The notes: generated by a model not told the origin, from the sequence alone. DNA of 13,420 bases from an uncultured Oscillospiraceae bacterium (GCA_900546735.1 URDW01000047.1:1-13420); one strand, 5' to 3'. Shown: positions 1-6,602, numbered from the stretch's first letter. Numbers and translations are program-made.

Positions 1-43
1 ACCTATTAAGTCGTCGGCAGCGTCAGATGTGTATAAGAGACAG
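1..43 (+). other. Illumina Nextera adapter with i5 index (not genomic)
   Basis: Positions 11-43 are identical to the 33-base Nextera read-1 transposase adapter, including the 19-base Tn5 mosaic end that finishes in AGAGACAG at 36-43. Positions 3-10 read CTATTAAG, which I recall as the Nextera XT v2 i5 index S518, and the AC at 1-2 matches the end of the P5 primer. The order AC, index, adapter is exactly that of a sequenced library molecule, so this is untrimmed library sequence left at a contig end. Genomic sequence begins at about position 44. Any gene call reaching into this stretch is false. Confidence 0.97.
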
Positions 44-61
44 TTCGTCAATGAGACACAC

Positions 62-153
62 GGAGAGTTGTCCGAGCTGGCCTAAGGAGCACGACTGGAA
101 ATCGTGTAACCGTCACAAGCGGTTCGAGGGTTCGAATCCCTTGCTCTCCGCCA
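62..153 (+). tRNA. tRNA-Ser, anticodon GGA
   Basis: A full class II tRNA cloverleaf is visible. The acceptor arms are GGAGAGT (62-68) and GCTCTCC (143-149) with one G-T pair, the discriminator is G150, and CCA is encoded at 151-153. The anticodon stem is CACGA/TCGTG around loop CTGGAAA, giving anticodon GGA at 97-99, which reads UCC and UCU serine codons. The T arm is GAGGG, TTCGAAT, CCCTT. The long variable arm (AACCG...CGGTT) and the 92-base length are typical of serine tRNAs. The gene starts only 19 bases after the adapter ends, so its promoter and any upstream tRNA partner are missing from this contig. Confidence 0.97.
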
Positions 154-155
154 AA

Positions 156-200
156 AACCCGCATAAAACGGTGGTTTTGTGTGGGTTCTTTTTTTATTTT
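156..200 (+). terminator. Terminator of tRNA-Ser
   Basis: Directly after the tRNA CCA, AACCCGCATAAAAC (156-169) can pair with GGTTTTGTGTGGGTT (173-187), with some G-T pairs, and the hairpin is followed by a run of T (189-195) and further T-rich sequence. This is a standard intrinsic terminator on the tRNA strand. Confidence 0.8.
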
Positions 201-203
201 GCG

Positions 204-218
204 AAGTATCTGCACATA
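204..218 (+). repeat. 15-base direct repeat, copy 1
   Basis: AAGTATCTGCACATA occurs here, just after the tRNA terminator, and again at 13301-13315 next to the operon promoter. The two copies point the same way and diverge immediately on both sides. A chance match of this length is not negligible in a window this size. Confidence 0.3.
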
Positions 219-311
219 GCATTTTCTCAAATTGCAGCAATTTGTAGCCGCTCGATTTTCAGCGCGGAAAATCTTCATTTTTCGTAAAAACGGCGCACGT
301 CTCTATAATAT

Positions 312-340
312 AAAACCAGCGTCGTTTAGGCGCTGGTTTT
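312..340. terminator. Symmetrical hairpin, probable bidirectional terminator
   Basis: AAAACCAGCG (312-321) and CGCTGGTTTT (331-340) form a perfect 10-bp inverted repeat around a 9-base loop. Read on the minus strand, the stem runs into TTTTATATTATAG, a good U-rich tail, so it probably ends transcripts leaving the flippase gene that stops at 454. On the plus strand it could serve as a back-up for the tRNA. A TATAAT at 304-309 sits right beside it but is more likely chance. Confidence 0.6.
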
Positions 341-390
341 AAGGCTTTATAGGCCGCTAGTCATACCGTTCTCTTAAGGGCAGTCAAATT

Positions 391-410
391 TTGCTGCCTT
401 GCAGCAGCAA
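391..410. other. Small hairpin downstream of the flippase gene
   Basis: TTGCTGC (391-397) and GCAGCAA (404-410) pair perfectly around the 6-base loop CTTGCA. On the minus strand it is followed by AATTTG rather than a real U tract, so it would be a weak terminator or a transcript-end stabiliser for the operon ending at 454. Beyond this and the 312-340 hairpin I see nothing coding between the tRNA terminator and 453. Confidence 0.35.
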
Positions 411-453
411 GCCCGAACAAACACCCAAAACGGTGTGTGTCTTGCGTGGGATT

Positions 454-2016
454 TTATTTGGTTATTTTTGCAAGGCGCTTTTCTATTTTTAATTTGCCCT
501 TTGTTATCTGGTCGAGCAGTTGCAGACACTGCTTGAATTCGACCGTTTTATGATAAACGATGAAATAAATCAAATTGGGGACCATGCAGCAAATTACCCC
601 TCTGACAATCAGCAGAGGCCACTTTCCCAAATGTATTGGTGTGCAAATTGCATAAGTTACAGCGCAGCTCACTACTGTAATCACGGTGTAAAGGACTAAT
701 TTTTTTAAATACGATTTTAATTGCGGCTTAGAGAACAACACAGTAAACAGATTGTGCAAAAGCCACGGCATACCGACGATCAATGTGGACAGCACGGTGG
801 AAAGCAAAACACCGTAAATCCCCCAGAACTGTACCATGATCAGATTCATAACAAGATTTGCGCCGGCCGTAACAAGAGGGCGGAAACGATCTTCGTGCCA
901 AATACCGGCGGCATCTTTGTAAGTATTCAGCAGTTGATTGATTTCATAAACAAAGTAATACACGCAAAAACAAATAACGGCTGAAAACCCCAGCATGAGA
1001 TCCTCGCCAACCCAAATCTGCATAAACGGCTGGTAAAGGCATAATAAACAGCATGTGCAAAACCCGGCGATCCAGGCAATCAAAAAGGTAAACTTTTTTA
1101 GATCGTTAAAATTTTTCTCCTTTGTTTCCACCACAATACTGTTGCCGATCCCGGCAGTACATGCCTGGAAAATGACCGTTACAAAACCGATGATCGCAGT
1201 CAGAATGAAATAATAATTCTGATAAACGGCCAAAACCGTCAACCCCAAAAAAGCCGAAACGACGACCGTATCAGCAGAATTGACGACCACGCTCCCGATT
1301 TTTGCCGTAAACAAATCGCGGATTCTGCCATTGATAACATGCACCAGCTTTTTGTCCAGTTCACCCTGCGCCTTGTAATTGGGGTAAATACGAGCAGCCG
1401 CGACCGCCGTGATAATATTGGTTAAAATTTGTGTGGCCAAAACAGCAATAATATATAAATAATAATCTTTAATAAAAAAGATAATAATGAACTGCACGAT
1501 ATATCGAAGCGTATAGGTAACCAGATTGATCTTGCTGACTACATCGTTTCGCTGGTGTGCCTGAAACAGCGCATTCTTGTACGCAAACAGCCAATAAGAA
1601 AAAACCGTAGCCGCCAAATTCAGCCAGTATAAAACATAAATATTCAGCTCCGGCGGCAGATCGCTTTTGATCAAACGCGGAATAAGCGGCGTAAGAGCCA
1701 GGCCCACAACAGCGATCACCAGGCCGATGATCCGGTAATATGTTCTGTACAATTTCATCAATGCACAAATGGTTACGGTATCATCTTCTACAATGGGCTT
1801 GTACATTCCGAACACCATTGCACTTCCGACGCCCAGTTCTGCCAGGTTCAGCACCTGAAGAATAGAGACGAACAGACTGTCAAGGCCTAAATACTCCACG
1901 CCCATAAAATAGATCATGGCGGTGCGCACAAGGAAGGGCATGGCGCTTTGATAAATTTTTAGCGTCATGCCGAAAACAATATTACGCGTCGCGTTTTTTG
2001 TCCGTTTAAGCTTCAT
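454..2016 (-). CDS. Wzx-like polysaccharide/lipid-linked oligosaccharide flippase (MOP superfamily)
   Basis: Predicted 520-residue integral membrane protein with roughly twelve to fourteen hydrophobic segments and short charged loops, the length and layout expected of O-antigen/capsule flippases of the MOP exporter superfamily. The N-terminus (TLKIYQSAMPFLVRTAMIYFMGVEYLGLDSLFVSILQVLNLAE broken around residues 18-60) has the usual motif: an 'F..RT' helix, then 'G.EYLGL..LF', then 'L.LAELG'. It would move undecaprenyl-linked oligosaccharide units across the membrane for assembly into a surface polymer. The ATG at 2016 overlaps the end of the LCP gene by 11 bases, with GGAG about ten bases upstream, so the two are translationally coupled. 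It is the last gene of its operon. Substrate cannot be predicted; no sequence damage is visible. Confidence 0.88.
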   Translation of the reverse strand: MKLKRTKNATRNIVFGMTLKIYQSAMPFLVRTAMIYFMGVEYLGLDSLFVSILQVLNLAELGVGSAMVFGMYKPIVEDDTVTICALMKLYRTYYRIIGLVIAVVGLALTPLIPRLIKSDLPPELNIYVLYWLNLAATVFSYWLFAYKNALFQAHQRNDVVSKINLVTYTLRYIVQFIIIFFIKDYYLYIIAVLATQILTNIITAVAAARIYPNYKAQGELDKKLVHVINGRIRDLFTAKIGSVVVNSADTVVVSAFLGLTVLAVYQNYYFILTAIIGFVTVIFQACTAGIGNSIVVETKEKNFNDLKKFTFLIAWIAGFCTCCLLCLYQPFMQIWVGEDLMLGFSAVICFCVYYFVYEINQLLNTYKDAAGIWHEDRFRPLVTAGANLVMNLIMVQFWGIYGVLLSTVLSTLIVGMPWLLHNLFTVLFSKPQLKSYLKKLVLYTVITVVSCAVTYAICTPIHLGKWPLLIVRGVICCMVPNLIYFIVYHKTVEFKQCLQLLDQITKGKLKIEKRLAKITK

Positions 2017-3337
2017 AACACGTTAGCTCCATCTTTTTATTCGGCAATACCATAACTGCGCCCAAGCCGATCAGATCATAGGGCACACTCGTTTCCATGT
2101 AATCCTGCAGGCTATCCAAAACAGAAAGATAATTTTTCAATATGGATGGACTGACTGCCTTTTCGGCGATCGCCTTGATGACATCCATCTGATTCTGCCC
2201 ACGGTGACGGTCGCCGTCTGCATAGGCATAGCGTTCGCGGCAATAGATCAAAGCCTCTTCCCCGTTTAGGTGATTGATGCCCTGCTCAAAATGTGCGCCG
2301 CGGCTGTCAAACGCGGTATCGGAATACACTTCGATGCCGCCAAGCGCATCCACGATCTTTTCAAAGCCGGTGAAGTTGATGCGGAAATAATAATCGATAT
2401 CCATGTCATAAAGCATTTCCAGCGTATCCATACTGACCTGCACACCGTAAATGCCGGCATGCGTCAGCTTGTCGCGCGCGCCGCCGGAAATGGACAGCGG
2501 CACATAATAGTCGCGCGGCGTAGAAAGCAGGAGTACCTTGCGCGTATTTAAGTTGACGCTGGCAATAATATTAACATCACTGCGGCCGCGTACCGGCAGC
2601 GTGCTCTCGCGCGTGTCGCTGCCGCTGATATAGATGTTGATCACGCCGTCATCCGCTGCCGTAGATGACGGCGCATTTTCATTCTGTGTCTGTTCCAGGC
2701 TTTCGCTCTGCAATGCACGGATCTGATCGGCAAAATCAGTATAATTCGGTATTTCATCATACACGTCTACATAGCCTTCATTCAAAACGATGCCGCCGAC
2801 TTGCCCGTCAAGCAGCGCATCGGCAAGCTGTGTCAGGCCGTTATATTCCCAGATCTGCAGCGTGAAGCCCTGCTGCTCTTCCACAGCAGAAAGGGCGGCG
2901 TCTGTATTTTCACGATCCAAGGAAGCCAAAATGCCGAATGTATAATCCCTGGCTTCTTCCAAAGTGGTGGCAGGATCCTCTGCTTTTACATAAAAAGAGA
3001 CGTTGACGGATTCGCCGCTGGAATCTGCGATTTGCCTTAAAGTATTTTGCGTATTCGAGATCAGTACACCGGCAACGGAATACACAGCGATGCAAAGCAC
3101 CAGCCAGATCACCCCGAAAGAAAAGCGCACCTTGTGCCTGCGCGGATCGGTTACCAGCAGACAAAACGCAATGATCGTTGCCACGGCGCATGCCGCGATA
3201 ACCAGCCCAATATATAATGTGGACAGCATTTGCGTGCTGATCACGGTGGCTGAAAACACAGCGGCAGCGATCAGAGCGATCAGTCCCAGGATAATACCGG
3301 GGAGCTTTTTGAGTTTACCTTTTTTTGTTTTGTTCAA
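2006..3337 (-). CDS. LytR-CpsA-Psr (LCP) family ligase, C-terminally short
   Basis: LCP enzymes transfer polymer from undecaprenyl-pyrophosphate to the cell wall. Numbered from the TTG at 3337 (443 residues), three membrane segments lie at about 13-35, 38-62 and 74-95. An extracytoplasmic accessory region follows (110-210), then the LCP core (232-386). Family catalytic/binding residues are present: SDTR (Asp241, Arg243), STPRD (Arg275), CRERY (Arg367, Arg369) and DGDRHR (Asp376, Arg377, Arg379). TTG is chosen because AGGTGGAG sits just before it; a GTG at 3349 in the same frame lacks a clear ribosome site but would add four residues. The protein stops soon after the core, in PNKKMELTCYEA, where clostridial relatives usually carry some 60 more residues, and that end overlaps the flippase start. 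Ligase call firm; activity with the short tail uncertain. Confidence 0.88.
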   Translation of the reverse strand: MNKTKKGKLKKLPGIILGLIALIAAAVFSATVISTQMLSTLYIGLVIAACAVATIIAFCLLVTDPRRHKVRFSFGVIWLVLCIAVYSVAGVLISNTQNTLRQIADSSGESVNVSFYVKAEDPATTLEEARDYTFGILASLDRENTDAALSAVEEQQGFTLQIWEYNGLTQLADALLDGQVGGIVLNEGYVDVYDEIPNYTDFADQIRALQSESLEQTQNENAPSSTAADDGVINIYISGSDTRESTLPVRGRSDVNIIASVNLNTRKVLLLSTPRDYYVPLSISGGARDKLTHAGIYGVQVSMDTLEMLYDMDIDYYFRINFTGFEKIVDALGGIEVYSDTAFDSRGAHFEQGINHLNGEEALIYCRERYAYADGDRHRGQNQMDVIKAIAEKAVSPSILKNYLSVLDSLQDYMETSVPYDLIGLGAVMVLPNKKMELTCYEA

Positions 3338-3388
3338 GAGAGACTCCACCTTTTGTGTTCTGAAAGGCAGGCACAGCTGCGTCTGCCT

Positions 3389-4771
3389 TTACATAGAACC
3401 TCTTTTCTTGAAAACGACCGCGATCGTTTTGAATAATATTTTTATATCAAGCCCCAGATTCCATTCGCGGATATACTTTAAATCCAGCTTGACCACTTCT
3501 TCAAAATCGGTAATATCACTGCGGCCGCTTACCTGCCACATGCCTGTAATTTCCGGTTTGGCAGCCAGACGGGAGCGGTGATGCAGCTCATATTTTTCCC
3601 ACTCATCCACGGTAGGCGGGCGTGTGCCGACCAGGCTCATATCGCCCTTTAACACGTTAAAAAACTGTGGGAATTCATCGAGCGAACAATCACGGATAAT
3701 ATTGCCAAGCCCTTTTTTGACCGTACCGTCAGGCCGTTTTTTACAGCCGATGATCCGGGGGTCATATTCGAGCTTAAACATCATGCCGTCTTTAACGCGA
3801 TTTTGCGTTTCCAGTTCTTTCTTTTCCTGCTCGGCATTTACATTCATGCTGCGGAATTTATACATTTTAAACTTTTTACCATTTTTACCAACACGGATCT
3901 GGGTGAAAAAGATGGGGCCGGGCGACTGAATATAGATCGCCGGCGCCAAAAACAAAAAGAGCACAGCCGTTGCCAAGCAGCCAACCAGACCGCCCACAAT
4001 GTCCATGATCCGCTTCATAAGCAGCTGCATGTCGGAAGCATAATTGATGCTCATGCTCAAAACGGCATAATTGCCGAACCGTTCCACAAACCGCTTGCAG
4101 CCATCGTCAGTGGACTGCTCATCTATTTTCAGATGGACCACAACGCCCATTTCTGATAAGTCGCTGACTAAGCCCTCCGGAAGCTGCGCATCGTTCGGCA
4201 CATCAAACAGCACCTCATCTACCCAATTTCGGCAAATATAGTCAAGCATGGTCTTTTGGTTGGCCAGGACTTTAACGCCGCCGATCTCCTCGCCGGCCAG
4301 ATCCCTATCTAAAATAATGATGCCCATTACTTTGTAATTTTCGTAAACGCCATTGCGGATCATTTGCGCAACATGCTGTGCACAGTCATAAAATGTAATA
4401 ACCAGCAAAGAATCATGCTCCAGCGTTCTTCTTTTTTTTACAAACGCCTTCCATGCGATCTTGACCACATAGCAAAGCACAAGATAGTAAAAGCCGCTCA
4501 AAAAAATAACAAGGCGCCAATACTGCTCACTGCGCATAACGATCAGATAAGCCACAAACACCAATTCGATCAGCACGGCCTGCCGGAAAGTTGCCAAAAA
4601 CTCTTTCCAGTAGCCGCGCGTCAAAACATCCTGAAAAGCGCCTGTGCAGATGATCACGAAAAAATGAAACAGCAAAAGGAAAAAGATACTTCGCCAAAGC
4701 CAGAAGATCGATCTCTTCTTCTTCGACGGTTGACATTTTATTTGTTGCCATCCATACACCTCAAAGTTCAA
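3389..4771 (-). CDS. Polyprenyl-phosphate sugar-1-phosphate transferase (WbaP/EpsE type), N-terminus doubtful
   Basis: This enzyme starts a surface polysaccharide by moving a sugar-1-phosphate from a UDP-sugar to undecaprenyl phosphate at the inner membrane face. In the 460-residue reading, membrane segments lie at about 29-45, 61-79 and 86-106, then a CoA-binding/Rossmann-like region (120-240), a membrane anchor (262-281) and the bacterial sugar transferase domain. The latter has KFRSM (305-309), the catalytic Asp-Glu pair in SLDEFPQ (365-366) and VGTRPP (381-386); the C-terminus is normal. The front is odd: the only reading that spans the frame begins at TTG 4771 (or GTG 4759) with no ribosome site, and family members usually carry a longer N-terminal membrane region. 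The good ribosome site and ATG (4751) lie in another frame. A frameshift or a 5' deletion is likely. It is the first gene of the operon, 39 bases or slightly more before the LCP gene. Confidence 0.82.
   Translation of the reverse strand: MNFEVYGWQQIKCQPSKKKRSIFWLWRSIFFLLLFHFFVIICTGAFQDVLTRGYWKEFLATFRQAVLIELVFVAYLIVMRSEQYWRLVIFLSGFYYLVLCYVVKIAWKAFVKKRRTLEHDSLLVITFYDCAQHVAQMIRNGVYENYKVMGIIILDRDLAGEEIGGVKVLANQKTMLDYICRNWVDEVLFDVPNDAQLPEGLVSDLSEMGVVVHLKIDEQSTDDGCKRFVERFGNYAVLSMSINYASDMQLLMKRIMDIVGGLVGCLATAVLFLFLAPAIYIQSPGPIFFTQIRVGKNGKKFKMYKFRSMNVNAEQEKKELETQNRVKDGMMFKLEYDPRIIGCKKRPDGTVKKGLGNIIRDCSLDEFPQFFNVLKGDMSLVGTRPPTVDEWEKYELHHRSRLAAKPEITGMWQVSGRSDITDFEEVVKLDLKYIREWNLGLDIKILFKTIAVVFKKRGSM
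4671..4751 (-). pseudogene. Out-of-frame start peptide resembling a Wzz/CpsC chain-length regulator N-terminus
   Basis: GAGGTG sits five to six bases before an ATG at 4751, the best translation start at the head of this operon. It opens MATNKMSTVEEEEIDLLALA and continues KYLF before drifting into sequence that makes sense only in the transferase frame. An acidic stretch followed by IDLLALAKYLF is what polysaccharide chain-length regulators (Wzz/YveK/CpsC) look like at the start. The transferase frame lies one base away, so removing one base in the T-rich stretch around 4664-4684 would join the two. I read it either as the remnant of a deleted wzz-like gene fused to the transferase, or as the true start of a frameshifted transferase. 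The resemblance is from memory of the family. Confidence 0.45.
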
Positions 4772-4819
4772 AGTACTTTTTGCCGGACAAAATTTCGTAG
4801 AGTGAATTACTCTACGAAA
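4761..4819. repeat. Perfect 11-bp inverted repeat and adjoining repeat-like sequence in the operon leader
   Basis: TTTCGTAGAGT (4793-4803) and ACTCTACGAAA (4809-4819) are exact reverse complements around GAATT. Next to it, 4761-4780 holds the palindrome AAAGTACTTT and a tandem ACTTTGA on the minus strand. It lies in the untranslated leader of the leftward polysaccharide operon, so it could be a repressor operator, an RNA hairpin, or the end of a small interspersed repeat. I recall similar AAAGTTCAAAGTACTTT sequence recurring in Faecalibacterium-type genomes, which favours an interspersed element, but this is recollection, not a search. Confidence 0.6.
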
Positions 4820-4829
4820 GCTACGCCTG

Positions 4830-4860
4830 CCGGCTTTTCTGAATGCCGGTTTTTATTTTT
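4830..4860 (+). terminator. Terminator-like hairpin on the plus strand
   Basis: CCGGC (4830-4834) pairs with GCCGG (4845-4849) around a 10-base loop and is followed by TTTTTATTTTT, the form of an intrinsic terminator for rightward transcripts. No plus-strand gene lies directly to its left, so it either blocks antisense transcription out of the polysaccharide operon or belongs to the same repeat unit as the neighbouring 11-bp inverted repeat. Confidence 0.4.
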
Positions 4861-4892
4861 TATTGCGCAAGCTGTACAGCAGTAAAACAAAC

Positions 4893-4921
4893 CGTATAAC
4901 AGCCTGCATATTTGCAAGCAA
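4893..4921 (-). promoter_or_regulatory. Candidate promoter of the polysaccharide operon
   Basis: On the minus strand TTGCTT (4916-4921) and TATACG (4893-4898) are 17 bases apart, and TG precedes the -10 box by one base (extended -10). The match to consensus is only fair. It would give a leader of over 100 bases that carries the hairpins at 4830-4849 and 4793-4819 before the first start codon. Confidence 0.35.
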
Positions 4922-4996
4922 AAGGCGTTTTGCCGTTCAGCCATTGTTTCAAAAACTTATAAAAAAATTGATTTATAACATTTTTTCAATTCGGTC

Positions 4997-5025
4997 TTTT
5001 TCCCGGCGGCATTTTCTGCTATAAT
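4997..5025 (+). promoter_or_regulatory. Promoter of the PurF paralog
   Basis: A perfect TATAAT at 5020-5025 is preceded by TG at 5017-5018, making an extended -10 element (TGCTATAAT). The -35 region 17 bases upstream is only T-rich (about 4997-5002). Transcription from it would begin near 5032, giving a leader of about 40 bases before the ATG at 5072. I see no purine riboswitch in this leader. Confidence 0.7.
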
Positions 5026-5071
5026 ATCTACTGTTATTTACAAACACTTTCAAAGCAAAGAGGTAGAAAAT

Positions 5072-6478
5072 ATGAGCGGATTTTTTGGTGTAACTTCAAA
5101 GGAAGACTGCGTTTTTGACCTGTTTTTCGGCACAGACTACCATTCGCACCTGGGCACAAGGCGCGCAGGCATGGCGGTGTATGACCGCGAAAACGGGTTT
5201 GACAAAGCAATACACAACATTGAAAACGCCCCGTTTCGCACAAAATTCACGAAAGAATCGACCGAAATGAAGGGCACAATGGGCATAGGCTGTATTTCGG
5301 ACTACGAAGCGCAGCCCATTTTGATGCGCTCTCACCACGGCACGTTTGCCATCACCACCGTTGGCAAGATCAACAACGCCGACGAGATCGTGCAAAACAT
5401 CATTCAGGACCGGGTACACTTTTTTGAAATGCACGGCGGCGAGATCAACCCGACCGAACTCGTTGCCGCACTCATCAACCAAAAAGACAATTTTGTAGAG
5501 GGCATCCGCTACGCGCAGGACACCATCGACGGTTCGCTGAGCATGCTGGTGCTGACGCCAAAAGGCATTTACGCGGCGCGTGACAAAATGGGCCGCACGC
5601 CGATCGTTCTGGGCAAAAAAGACGACGGCCTTTGTGCCAGTTTTGAAAGCTTTGCCTACCTGAACCTGGGCTACAGCGACTGCCACGAGCTTGGCCCGGG
5701 TGAGATCGTTGTGTTTGACAGCGACGGCTACAAAACGCTGGTCGCCCCCGGCAAAAAAATGAAGATCTGCACGTTTTTGTGGGTCTACTACGGCTACCCG
5801 TCCTCTTCCTACGAGGGCATTTCGGTAGAAAAGATGCGCTACAACTGCGGCCGCCTGCTGGCCAAGCGTGACGACGCCAAGACCGACATCGTAGCCGGTG
5901 TGCCCGACTCCGGCACGGCGCACGCCATCGGCTACGCCAACGAGTCCGGCATTCCGTTTTCAAGGCCGTTCATCAAATACACGCCCACCTGGCCGCGTTC
6001 GTTCATGCCGACTTACCAGAGCAAGCGTGACCTGATTGCAAAGATGAAGCTTCTGCCGGTGCAGGACCTGATCGAGGGCAAGAGCCTGCTTTTGATCGAC
6101 GACTCCATCGTGCGCGGTACGCAGCTGCGTGAAACGACGGAATTTCTTTACAACAGCGGCGCCAAAGAGGTGCACATCCGCCCGGCCTGTCCCCCGCTGC
6201 TGTTCGGCTGCAAATACCTGAACTTCTCGCGCAGCAGCTCTGAAATGGAGCTGATCACCCGCCGTGTGATCAAAGAGCTGGAGGGCAAAGACCCCGACGA
6301 AGCCACCCTGCGCGAATACGCCGACCCCGACAGCGACAAGTACGCCGCCATGCTGGAGGGCATTCGCAAAAAACTGCACTTCACCTCCCTGCGCTACCAC
6401 CGCCTGGACGATTTGATGGAATCGGTCGGTATCGACAAATCCAAGCTGTGCACCTACTGCTGGAACGGCGAAGAATAA
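5072..6478 (+). CDS. PurF-like phosphoribosyltransferase with a dead glutaminase site
   Basis: This 468-residue protein has the PurF fold from end to end: an N-terminal Ntn-hydrolase glutaminase domain (1-230) and a PRPP-binding phosphoribosyltransferase domain. The PRPP loop LLLIDDSIVRGTQL (339-352), GVPDSG (276-281) and RSFMPTYQ (309-316) are conserved, as are cysteines matching the four Fe-S ligands of Bacillus-type PurF (Cys233, 380, 460, 463). The catalytic N-terminal Cys is Ser2 (MSGFFGV). The glutamine-binding Arg, Asn and Asp align with Cys74, Val97 and Pro127. It therefore should not hydrolyse glutamine; free ammonia, a partner glutaminase or another nucleophile must be used, or it is regulatory. 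AAGAGG lies eight bases before the ATG. It is monocistronic and converges on the operon that ends in true purF. Relatives annotated as amidophosphoribosyltransferase occur in Clostridia and Bacteroides; role unknown to me. Confidence 0.88.
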   Translation: MSGFFGVTSKEDCVFDLFFGTDYHSHLGTRRAGMAVYDRENGFDKAIHNIENAPFRTKFTKESTEMKGTMGIGCISDYEAQPILMRSHHGTFAITTVGKINNADEIVQNIIQDRVHFFEMHGGEINPTELVAALINQKDNFVEGIRYAQDTIDGSLSMLVLTPKGIYAARDKMGRTPIVLGKKDDGLCASFESFAYLNLGYSDCHELGPGEIVVFDSDGYKTLVAPGKKMKICTFLWVYYGYPSSSYEGISVEKMRYNCGRLLAKRDDAKTDIVAGVPDSGTAHAIGYANESGIPFSRPFIKYTPTWPRSFMPTYQSKRDLIAKMKLLPVQDLIEGKSLLLIDDSIVRGTQLRETTEFLYNSGAKEVHIRPACPPLLFGCKYLNFSRSSSEMELITRRVIKELEGKDPDEATLREYADPDSDKYAAMLEGIRKKLHFTSLRYHRLDDLMESVGIDKSKLCTYCWNGEE

Positions 6479-6497
6479 AGCACAAACAAATCAAACG

Positions 6498-6534
6498 GCC
6501 CGCCTGAGAAATACATTTTCAGGCGGGCTTTTTT
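6498..6534 (+). terminator. Strong intrinsic terminator of the PurF paralog
   Basis: A 13-bp stem (6498-6510 with 6516-6528, one G-T pair), GC-rich at its base (GCCCGCCTGA/TCAGGCGGGC), encloses the loop ATACA and is followed by six T. It lies 20 bases after the stop codon. Confidence 0.95.
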
Positions 6535-6560
6535 ATGCGCTGTATTGATTTGAGCTATAT

Positions 6561-6602
6561 AAACACAAAGGCCGTGCGCCTAAGCGCACGGCCTTTGTGT
6601 TT
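6561..6602. terminator. Perfect 19-bp inverted repeat between convergent genes
   Basis: AAACACAAAGGCCGTGCGC (6561-6579) and its exact reverse complement (6584-6602) surround the four-base loop CTAA. Its A-rich 5' arm and T-rich 3' arm make it a symmetrical bidirectional terminator. It most likely ends the leftward glutamate synthase/purF operon, whose last stop is 131 bases away, and backs up the 6498-6534 terminator. The bases between it and the purF stop (6603-6733) hold no gene I can support, only a weak 7-bp inverted repeat (6644-6650 with 6671-6677). Confidence 0.75.

Noticed and set aside
48..278. Open frame of 76 residues on the minus strand
   Set aside because: It is antisense to the tRNA-Ser and carries the GIRTLEPLVTVTRF-type sequence typical of spurious calls over serine tRNAs.
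27..287. Open frame of 86 residues on the plus strand
   Set aside because: It begins inside the Nextera adapter and runs through the tRNA gene; it cannot be a natural protein.
304..309. Perfect TATAAT beside the 312-340 hairpin, as the promoter of a small RNA
   Set aside because: There is no -35 box, and transcription would start inside the hairpin stem; the T/A-rich sequence is better explained as the tail of a minus-strand terminator.
5096..5923. Long minus-strand open frame (275 residues) under the PurF paralog
   Set aside because: It is antisense to a clear PurF-family gene, has low-complexity Val/Ala/Arg-rich composition, no ribosome site and no recognisable motif.
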